This document shows, in pieces, positions 14,082 through 19,589 of a DNA stretch of 19,589 nucleotides. Below the pieces are notes generated by a model that did not search any database, was not told the origin of the DNA, and saw only the letters and a program-made list of their open reading frames with translations. Source of the stretch: an uncultured Eubacteriales bacterium. GTDB taxonomy: Bacteria > Bacillota > Clostridia > Oscillospirales > Oscillospiraceae. The translations under genes and the position numbers were made by a program. Location of the stretch: assembly GCA_900547405.1 (NCBI GenBank), contig URGL01000050.1, positions 1-19,589 of the forward strand, given 5' to 3'. Every line of letters begins with the position of its first letter. Positions within the stretch are counted from its first letter, which is position 1.

Positions 14082-15734
14082 ATGGTTCATACAGATTGGT
14101 ATAAGGATACGGTTTTTTATCAAATCTGGCCCCGGAGCTTCCGGGACGGCAATGGCGACGGCATGGGGGACCTGTACGGCGTGATCCAGAGCCTGGACTA
14201 TATCAAAAGTCTGGGCTGTGATGGGCTGTGGTTTTCGCCCCTGTACCCCTCTCCCGGGGTGGACTGCGGCTATGACATCTCTGACTATCAGGATATCGAC
14301 TCCATGTTCGGCGGCATGGAGGCCTTCGATGCCTGCCTGGCGGTCGCCCACGCAAAGGGCATGAAGGTCATTATGGACCTGGTCATCAACCATACCAGCG
14401 ATGAGCACGAGTGGTTCCAGAAGAGCCGCCGCCGGATCGAGCCCTACACGGATTACTATATCTGGCGGCCCATGACCAAGGACGGCAGGCCCCCCAACAA
14501 CTGGGACTCCCACTTTGAGGGCAAGGCCTGGACCTTCGACCCCATCCGCAAGGAATACTATCTGCATCTCTTCGCGGTCAAGCAGCCGGACCTGAATATG
14601 GATAACCCTCTGGTCCGGCAGGAGGTCAAGAAGATCATGCGATTCTGGCTGGATAAGGGGGTAGACGGCTTCCGGGAGGATGTGGTCACCTTCATTTCCA
14701 AAAAGGAGGGACTGCCTGACGACCGGCTGCTGCCTGTCTACAAGGGACTCTTCCACTATAACCACGGACCTCACATCCACGAATACCTGGCGGAATTCCG
14801 GGACCAGGTACTGTGCGATTATGACTGCATGACTCTGGCGGAGGCCCCTATGGTCACCCCGGGGATCGCCCTGAAATATATTGAGGAGGGGCCCAAGAAG
14901 GAAATTGACATGATGATCCAGAATAGCGCCATGTGCGCCGACTGCCTCTTTCAGGACTTTTTCCCGTTAAAATTCTCCCTTCGCCGGCTGAAGCGGGCTT
15001 TCCGCACCTGGCAGGAGAGGCTGGACAACAAGGCCTGGAATATGCTCTTTCTGGAGAATCATGACCATCCCCGGATCATCTCCCGGTACGGAAGCGAGCA
15101 ATTCCGGGAGCAGAGCGGCAAAATGCTGGCGGCCTGCTACCTCTTCCAGAAGGGCACGCCCTTTATCTATCAGGGCCAGGAGATCGGCATGGTGAACTGG
15201 CATCCCTCCAGCGCGGAGGAATACGAGGACGTGGCAACGAAATACTATTATGATCACTGCGCCCAAAAGCTGACGCCCAGGCAGCGGCTCCACAGGCTCT
15301 GGCGGTGCTCCCGGGATTCCTCCCGGACCCTGATGCAGTGGGATGAAAGTCCAAACGCCGGATTTACCACCGGGACTCCTTGGTTTGCCGTCAACGAAAA
15401 CTATAAGGAAATCAATGTGGCGGAGCAGAACGGCCGCCGCTCTTCTGTGCTGAATTTTTACCGCTTGGCCATTGGTCTGCGGAAAAAGCTGAGCTGTGTC
15501 CGCTGGGGCACCTATCAGGAGTACGGGAAGCAATCCAGATGGCTCTACCAATATTCCATGCAGGATGCCCGGCAGAAGATATTGGTGGTCTGCTCCTTCA
15601 GTGACAGGCAGAGGCCCTATCAGGCACCCAAGGAATTCTATCTGGAGCGGGGAAAGCTGATCCTGTGCAACTACGATGAGCCCAAATCCAATGTTCTGCA
15701 ACCCTATGAGACCAGAGTCTATTTCTGGAACTAA
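14082..15734 (+). CDS. GH13 alpha-glucosidase, oligo-1,6-glucosidase type
   Basis: This is a cytosolic (no signal peptide) glycoside hydrolase of 550 residues, the length of oligo-1,6-glucosidases and trehalose-6-phosphate hydrolases. The start WYKDTVFYQIWPRSFRDGNG and GDLYGVIQSLDYIKSLG are diagnostic of the subfamily. The catalytic triad is present: nucleophile Asp200 (GFREDVVTF), acid Glu254 (LAEAP) and Asp328 (LENHD), almost the numbering of the Bacillus cereus enzyme as I remember it (199/255/329). The Val after the nucleophile favours alpha-1,6 bonds in this group. Glu replaces the usual Met before the nucleophile (RED for RMD). AAGGAG (14070-14075) is 6 bases from the ATG. It is probably co-transcribed with the four glycosyltransferases, an unusual partner for a sugar-catabolic enzyme. 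Confidence 0.9.
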   Translation: MVHTDWYKDTVFYQIWPRSFRDGNGDGMGDLYGVIQSLDYIKSLGCDGLWFSPLYPSPGVDCGYDISDYQDIDSMFGGMEAFDACLAVAHAKGMKVIMDLVINHTSDEHEWFQKSRRRIEPYTDYYIWRPMTKDGRPPNNWDSHFEGKAWTFDPIRKEYYLHLFAVKQPDLNMDNPLVRQEVKKIMRFWLDKGVDGFREDVVTFISKKEGLPDDRLLPVYKGLFHYNHGPHIHEYLAEFRDQVLCDYDCMTLAEAPMVTPGIALKYIEEGPKKEIDMMIQNSAMCADCLFQDFFPLKFSLRRLKRAFRTWQERLDNKAWNMLFLENHDHPRIISRYGSEQFREQSGKMLAACYLFQKGTPFIYQGQEIGMVNWHPSSAEEYEDVATKYYYDHCAQKLTPRQRLHRLWRCSRDSSRTLMQWDESPNAGFTTGTPWFAVNENYKEINVAEQNGRRSSVLNFYRLAIGLRKKLSCVRWGTYQEYGKQSRWLYQYSMQDARQKILVVCSFSDRQRPYQAPKEFYLERGKLILCNYDEPKSNVLQPYETRVYFWN

Positions 15735-15826
15735 AGCGGGAAAAGGGAGTTCTAACGGAGGAAACCCTATAAATAGATGGTTATAACCCCATAATATCAG
15801 TGCTTTTTTATTTAATTTTCAACATA

Positions 15827-15855
15827 TTGCATAGGAAGTTCAGATGTGCTATAAT
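15827..15855 (+). promoter_or_regulatory. Predicted promoter of pyk
   Basis: TTGCAT (15827-15832) and TATAAT (15850-15855) are 17 bases apart, and TGC precedes the -10, giving an extended -10. The leader to the pyk ATG would be about 40 bases. The gap before it (15735-15826) has a run of six T (15805-15810) but no convincing terminator stem. Confidence 0.7.
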
Positions 15856-15904
15856 ACGGGCGTATCGAGAAAATCTAAGAGTATAAGAAAGCGAGAGATG
15901 CTTT

Positions 15905-17323
15905 ATGCGGAAAACAAAAATTATTTGCACCATCGGTCCTGCTTCCGAGAATGAGGAGACTCTGAAGAAGATGTGTCTGGCGGGCATGAATGTGGCCCGG
16001 CTGAATTTCTCCCACGGCACCCATGAGGAGCAGCAGAAGAAAATCGACCTCATCAAAAAGGTCCGCACCGAGTTGAATTTGCCCATTGCCATCCTGCTGG
16101 ATACCAAGGGCCCCGAGTACCGGATCCGTACCTTCAAAGACGGCAAGGTCCATGTGAATGCCGGCGATAAATTCACCTTCACCGTTGACGAGGTGGAGGG
16201 TGACGAAAAGAGAGTATCCGTCAATTATAAGGGCCTGGTGAAGGATCTGTCCGTAGGGGATAAGATCCTGGTCAACAACGGCCTGGTGGTTTTCGAGGTG
16301 GAGGAGCTCAAGGGCAGCAAGGCCAATTGTGTGTGCCTGGTGGGCGGCGACCTGTCCAACCGCAAGAGCATGTCCTTCCCCAATAAGGTCATGACCGGCC
16401 CCTTCCTGTCCGATGCCGACAAGCAGGATCTGCTCTTCGGCATCCAGAACGGGGTGGACTTCGTGGCTGCATCCTTTGTGTCCAATAAGCAGAACGTGCT
16501 GGATATGCGGGCTTTCCTGGACGAGAACGGCGGCGCGGACATTGAGATCATTGCCAAAATTGAAAATCAGTCCGGCGTGGACAACGCCGAGGAGATCCTG
16601 GAGGCCTGCGGCGGCCTGATGGTTGCCCGTGGCGACCTGGGCGTAGAGGTCCCCTTTGTGGAGCTGCCCGCCATTCAGAAGCGGCTGATCCACAAGTGTC
16701 GGCTCCTGGGCAAGCGGGTGGTCACCGCTACCGAGATGCTGGAGTCCATGATCCAGAATCCCCGGCCTACCCGTGCTGAGATCTCCGATGTGGCCAATGC
16801 CGTATACGACGGCACCTCTGCCATTATGCTCTCCGGCGAGTCTGCTGCCGGTAAGTATCCCGTGGAGGCCGTAGCCACCATGGCCCAGATTGCCGAGCGC
16901 ACCGAGCAGCACACCAGCTACCGGGATCGGTTCTACAAGACCGAGTTCAAGATCCGCAACAACCTGGATGCCATTTCCCACGCCACCTGCGCCATGGCCA
17001 TCGATGTGGATGCCAAGGGGATCGTGGTCTGCTCCGTCTCCGGCAAGACCGCTGGCATGGTCAGCCGCTACCGCTGCCCCACCGACATTGTGGGTATGAC
17101 CACCGACGAGAGGGTCTGGAGAAGACTGAGCCTGAGCTGGGGCGTTACCCCCGTGCTGGCCGATGAGTACAGCTCCATGGATGTCATGTTCTACAACGGT
17201 CTGGCCAATGCCAAAAAGTACCTGGGCCTGAAGGAGGGGGATGCCGTAGTCCTCACCGGCGGACCCATCAACGGCAAGAGAGGGAACACCAACACCATCA
17301 AGGTCGAGGTAATCGAGAAGTAA
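15905..17323 (+). CDS. pyk: Pyruvate kinase
   Basis: It catalyses the last glycolytic step, phosphoenolpyruvate plus ADP to pyruvate plus ATP, in the cytosol. The 472 residues are the standard length without the extra C-terminal PEP-utiliser domain of Bacillus-type enzymes. Landmarks in order are RKTKIICTIGPAS, NVARLNFSHG, LLDTKGPE, KIENQSG, MVARGDLGVE, TATEMLESMI, PTRAEISDVANAVYDGT and MLSGESAAGKYP. Thr67, Lys68 and Glu71 correspond to the T113/K114/E117 set of K+-dependent kinases, although the following position is Ile74 rather than Thr. Ser replaces the usual Asp in DGTDA. The ribosome site (GAGAG, 15893-15897) is weak for this genome. It has its own promoter and is followed after 62 bases by a histidine phosphatase gene. 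Confidence 0.97.
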   Translation: MRKTKIICTIGPASENEETLKKMCLAGMNVARLNFSHGTHEEQQKKIDLIKKVRTELNLPIAILLDTKGPEYRIRTFKDGKVHVNAGDKFTFTVDEVEGDEKRVSVNYKGLVKDLSVGDKILVNNGLVVFEVEELKGSKANCVCLVGGDLSNRKSMSFPNKVMTGPFLSDADKQDLLFGIQNGVDFVAASFVSNKQNVLDMRAFLDENGGADIEIIAKIENQSGVDNAEEILEACGGLMVARGDLGVEVPFVELPAIQKRLIHKCRLLGKRVVTATEMLESMIQNPRPTRAEISDVANAVYDGTSAIMLSGESAAGKYPVEAVATMAQIAERTEQHTSYRDRFYKTEFKIRNNLDAISHATCAMAIDVDAKGIVVCSVSGKTAGMVSRYRCPTDIVGMTTDERVWRRLSLSWGVTPVLADEYSSMDVMFYNGLANAKKYLGLKEGDAVVLTGGPINGKRGNTNTIKVEVIEK

Positions 17324-17338
17324 ATTCCATCATTTTTT

Positions 17339-17364
17339 ACGAACCAGTGCTTGCACTGGTTCGT
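17339..17364. repeat. CGAACCAGT hairpin between pyk and the phosphatase gene
   Basis: A perfect 12-bp stem, ACGAACCAGTGC (17339-17350) and GCACTGGTTCGT (17353-17364), is followed only by GCTTTAT. It may act as a weak or partial terminator or an mRNA-processing/stability hairpin that lowers expression of the downstream gene. It shares CGAACCAGT with the loop of the terminator at 5165-5205. Confidence 0.7.
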
Positions 17365-17385
17365 GCTTTATAAGGAGAAAACCCT

Positions 17386-18114
17386 ATGAACATCTACATC
17401 ATCCGCCATGGTGACCCGGATTATGAAAAGGACAGCCTCACCGAAAAGGGCTGGCGGGAGGCGGAGCTCCTGAGCCGTCGCCTGTGTAAGATCCCGGCCA
17501 AAGCTTACTATGTGTCTCCCCTGGGCCGAGCCCGGGATACGGCCAGTGTGACGCTGAAAAAGGTGGGGGCGGAGGCTACGGTGCTGCCCTGGCTCCGGGA
17601 ATTTAACGTGGGCTACGCCACACCCAAGGCATTCCACCCCGAGGGCCTGGGTTGGGACCTGCTGCCCCAGGACTGGGTGGCGGACCCCAGATACTATGAC
17701 CCCTGGCACTGGATGGAAGCCCCTGCCTATAAAGATAGCGGCATCTCCGAAAAATACAACGAGGTCATCAGCGGCCTGGATGCCCTTTTGGCGGACCATG
17801 GCTATCAGCGGCAAGGAAATGTCTACAAAGTGGTCAAGGCCAATCAGGACAATCTCTTTTTCTTCTGCCACTACGGCCTGGAGTGTGTCCTGCTGTCCCG
17901 GCTGCTGGACTGCTCACCGGTGATCCTGTGGCACCACACCGTAGCGCTGACCACCAGCGTCACCCTGCTGACCACCGAGGAGCGCCGCCCCACCACAGCC
18001 GTGTGGCGTATGTCCCGCTTTGGGGACCTGAGCCACCTGGACGTGGCAGGGGAGGAGCCCTCCTTCTCAGCCCGGTTCTGCGAGGTATATGGGGACGGAA
18101 CGAGGGTCGACTGA
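17386..18114 (+). CDS. Histidine phosphatase family protein (phosphoglycerate mutase-like)
   Basis: This is a cytosolic phosphohydrolase or mutase of 242 residues in the branch-1 histidine phosphatase superfamily. The N-terminal IYIIRHGDPDY gives the phospho-accepting His8 in the RHG motif; SPLGRARDTA supplies Arg48; FFCHYGLE contains the second catalytic His162. The substrate is not predictable; members include phosphoglycerate mutases, fructose-2,6-bisphosphatases and broad phosphatases. The sequence lacks the features of classical cofactor-dependent phosphoglycerate mutase, so a general phosphatase role is more likely despite the glycolytic neighbour. AAGGAG (17372-17377) is 8 bases before the ATG. 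It may be read through from pyk across the hairpin at 17339-17364, as no separate promoter is evident. It ends just before a strong terminator. Confidence 0.88.
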   Translation: MNIYIIRHGDPDYEKDSLTEKGWREAELLSRRLCKIPAKAYYVSPLGRARDTASVTLKKVGAEATVLPWLREFNVGYATPKAFHPEGLGWDLLPQDWVADPRYYDPWHWMEAPAYKDSGISEKYNEVISGLDALLADHGYQRQGNVYKVVKANQDNLFFFCHYGLECVLLSRLLDCSPVILWHHTVALTTSVTLLTTEERRPTTAVWRMSRFGDLSHLDVAGEEPSFSARFCEVYGDGTRVD

Positions 18115-18136
18115 TTCTTCCTCACACAGAACAAGA

Positions 18137-18173
18137 ACCCGCCAGGAAGGCTATCGGCTTCCTGACGGGTTTT
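18137..18173 (+). terminator. Intrinsic terminator, possibly bidirectional
   Basis: ACCCGCCAGGAAG (18137-18149) pairs with CTTCCTGACGGGT (18158-18170) with one mismatch and is followed by TTTT. On the minus strand the same hairpin is followed by a weaker T-rich run, so it may also stop the convergent gene whose stop codon lies only 5 bases from the stem. Base composition drops sharply to AT-rich immediately after it. Confidence 0.85.
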
Positions 18174-18175
18174 AA

Positions 18176-18937
18176 CTATATGGTGTCATTGGCTGGTATT
18201 CTCTGTTTTTGCAATTCTTCTAACATGATTTTTTCAATCCGTATTACGTTTGGCTGCGTTGGTGTGAAATGGACACCTCTATGTAACAGATTGATTATTT
18301 TTCTTGCACTTTTCTCCATGTCCTGTACGATTTTCGGGTTTGCGATCCTTACAGGCTGACCACCCTTGATATAAGGGCTGTCTATGTACGATGCAGTAAT
18401 GGGAAACATATCTTGAAACAGTAGTACCGTTTTGTGGTCAAAAATCTTTACGATCTGAATAGTATCTGTCGGCTTGTGCTGTTCCTGTTTTTTCTGTATC
18501 AAGCGTTCGAATTTTTCGACTTTGGAACTACAAGGAACTAACCAGTACAATCCCGTCCTATTATCCTGAAAAGCGAAATAGTGGGGACGTTTTGTATTCT
18601 CATAATTGATTTTTAGATAAGGATCTTGTATCTTGACGAAAAAATCATCGGAAACAAAATATTGTTTTACTCTTTTATCCTTAATTTTTGCTGCATCGCG
18701 CGTTGTTGCAAGGTCGCATTCATCCGGTATTACATCGGTTAAACCATAGAAAGAAAATGCACTCTTCATCGTTACAACTGCTTTGGGATATTTATAAACA
18801 AGCATTGCAATCTCTGGAACCGATTGCTTTTCAGAATATATTCCCTTTTCAATTTTGAACAGTTCCCCCTCTTCTAATTTTTTTTCAATAAAATAATCCG
18901 ATCCATATTTTTCCAAACATTCTGCACGTGTTTTCAT
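18176..18937 (-). CDS. Putative toxin-antitoxin/defence protein: AbiEi-like winged-helix N-terminus with ToxN/CptN-like C-terminus
   Basis: This protein has 253 residues from the preferred start. Residues 1-105 resemble AbiEi-type antitoxins: a small winged helix (EKKLEEGELFKIEKGIYS), then AVVTMKSAFSFYGLTDVIPD, close to the family's hhSHxSAhxLHGLTDxhP pattern. Residues 107-250 resemble type III toxin RNases (ToxN, AbiQ, CptN): RPHYFAFQD, then LYWLVPCSSKVEKF matching the family's YFAPLSSPKxKH active-site loop, then LLFQDMFPIT matching NLNNMIPVP, and a helical tail. Ser137, Ser138 and Lys139/Lys142 are candidate catalytic residues. AGGGGG (minus strand) precedes the ATG at 18937; the longer in-frame starts at 18970 and 19003 lack a ribosome site. 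A 7-bp inverted repeat lies 26 bases upstream. The gene is much more AT-rich than its left neighbours and follows a KilA-N gene. The AbiEi-like half is fairly secure, the ToxN-like half is inference. Confidence 0.6.
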   Translation of the reverse strand: MKTRAECLEKYGSDYFIEKKLEEGELFKIEKGIYSEKQSVPEIAMLVYKYPKAVVTMKSAFSFYGLTDVIPDECDLATTRDAAKIKDKRVKQYFVSDDFFVKIQDPYLKINYENTKRPHYFAFQDNRTGLYWLVPCSSKVEKFERLIQKKQEQHKPTDTIQIVKIFDHKTVLLFQDMFPITASYIDSPYIKGGQPVRIANPKIVQDMEKSARKIINLLHRGVHFTPTQPNVIRIEKIMLEELQKQRIPANDTI

Positions 18938-18962
18938 AACTTGCGCCCCCTTTTCGAAAGTA

Positions 18963-18989
18963 ATCCGCATTTTTGATACTTTTGCGGAT
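18963..18989. promoter_or_regulatory. Inverted repeat upstream of the AbiEi/ToxN-like gene (possible operator)
   Basis: ATCCGCA (18963-18969) and TGCGGAT (18983-18989) are perfect 7-base arms separated by 13 AT-rich bases, ending 26 bases before the preferred start codon. AbiEi-type antitoxins bind inverted repeats in their own promoters, so this is a natural autoregulation site. I could not place a convincing -35/-10 around it. Confidence 0.5.
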
Positions 18990-19075
18990 GTTTTGTAAGG
19001 CATTTATCATTTCTTTATCGGCAATCCACTCTTTTCAATCCATTGCTTCAATTCCAGTATATATTTGAACATATG

Positions 19076-19589
19076 TCACACAGATTTTTTTACCCCTATC
19101 CTATTATTGATTTTTTCGGCTTCATTCAGAATATTTAGTTGATAGTCTGCTATTTCCTTCAAAACTGCAAATCTATCTGTCTTATCTTTTCCTTCACGAA
19201 TCATTTGTGCATTATGCGATTCAAGGTTTGATAATACCGCAAGTTCATTTATAGTTGCGTAATCCCTAACATTACTCTTTTTAGCAAGTTCCGGATTTGC
19301 TTCTCTCCACGCTTTCGCAGTAAAGCCAAACAATGCAACATTTAACAAATCTGCCTCTTCTGCATAAGGAAGCCACTGTAACTCCTCTCGATAATTACAT
19401 GCTGGGATTAAATAATTTTTCACCGCATCCGTCTGAATCAAGTAATTATTCTTGGAAAGAAACCGCTTCGCATTCCATTCTAATTTCTGTAAATCATTCT
19501 CTTTTTCTTTCAATCTTTGAAATTCTTTAATAAGATACAACTTAAATACCGGGCTAATGGCAGACGCAAATTCAAATGCAATATCCTTG
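19076..19589 (-). CDS. KilA-N domain-containing protein (5' end outside window)
   Basis: The reading frame is open to the window edge. The segment past 19540 continues as KDIAFEFASAISPVFK and joins LYLIKEFQRLKE without a break, which is the characteristic end of a KilA-N domain. KilA-N domains are DNA-binding modules of phages, viruses and mobile elements. After the domain comes the usual C-terminal region of these proteins, with NYLIQTDAVKNYLIP, EEADLLNVALFGFTAKAWREANP, NVRDYATINELAVLSNLESHNA and a helical tail. About 170 residues are visible; the N-terminal DNA-binding part is beyond 19589. The TTG at 19540 is not a real start. AT-rich like the next gene and 138 bases upstream of it on the same strand; it supports a mobile or defence context. 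Confidence 0.88.
   Translation of the reverse strand, partial: KDIAFEFASAISPVFKLYLIKEFQRLKEKENDLQKLEWNAKRFLSKNNYLIQTDAVKNYLIPACNYREELQWLPYAEEADLLNVALFGFTAKAWREANPELAKKSNVRDYATINELAVLSNLESHNAQMIREGKDKTDRFAVLKEIADYQLNILNEAEKINNRIGVKKSV

Noticed and set aside
18938..19075. Type III TA RNA antitoxin (tandem repeats) before the ToxN-like gene
   Set aside because: No tandem repeats are visible in this interval; only a single inverted repeat is present.
1..19589. tRNA, rRNA, insertion sequences, replication origin
   Set aside because: No cloverleaf-like or rRNA-like sequence, transposase motif or DnaA-box cluster was seen on either strand.

Overview
The window is a GC-rich stretch of a Bacillota genome, most likely a gut Clostridia of the Oscillospirales type. 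This rests on the protein families present (aldo/keto reductase with Cys-rich tail, 1,406-residue acyl-CoA dehydratase activase, REC-GGDEF-EAL protein, SNF transporter), strong AGGAGG-like ribosome sites, TATAAT promoters and many small intergenic hairpin repeats. Its first 11 bases match the end of the Tn5/Nextera mosaic end, so base 1 is probably the edge of an assembled contig and the first gene is truncated by assembly.

Layout. (1) 12-832: 3' part of a ferredoxin-tailed aldo/keto reductase. (2) 830-1095: three tandem hairpin/T-tract units that read as minus-strand terminators, then a fossil 5' end of a MerR-type regulator. (3) 1096-2466 (minus): SNF-type Na+-coupled transporter. It is divergent from (4) 2739-5150 (plus), a two-gene phosphorelay output made of an HPt protein and a REC-degenerate GGDEF-EAL c-di-GMP phosphodiesterase, ending in a strong terminator. 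(5) 5206-5475: intergenic hairpin repeats. (6) 5476-9696: one very large protein with two ASKHA/BadF-type activase modules plus DUF2229-type modules, ended by a single copy of the terminator repeat seen in region 2. (7) 9831-15734: a tightly packed five-gene operon of a WecB/TagA/CpsF glycosyltransferase, two GT4 glycosyltransferases, a GT-A fold glycosyltransferase and a GH13 alpha-1,6-type glucosidase. It looks like part of a surface-glycan module, without a visible initiating transferase, flippase or polymerase. (8) 15905-18114: pyruvate kinase and a histidine phosphatase. (9) 18176-19589 (minus): an abruptly AT-rich accessory segment. It carries a protein whose N-terminus resembles AbiEi antitoxins and whose C-terminus resembles ToxN/CptN-type RNases, and the 3' part of a KilA-N domain gene.

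Regions 1-8 look like ordinary host chromosome. Region 9 looks horizontally acquired, with the junction at or just after the terminator near 18137-18173. The most novel candidate is the AbiEi-like/ToxN-like fusion at 18176-18937, which has a perfect inverted repeat just upstream and no visible RNA-repeat antitoxin. The next most interesting items are the single-chain double-activase protein, the recurrent terminator-repeat family and the MerR fossil. All function calls are from reading the sequence; no database search was possible.
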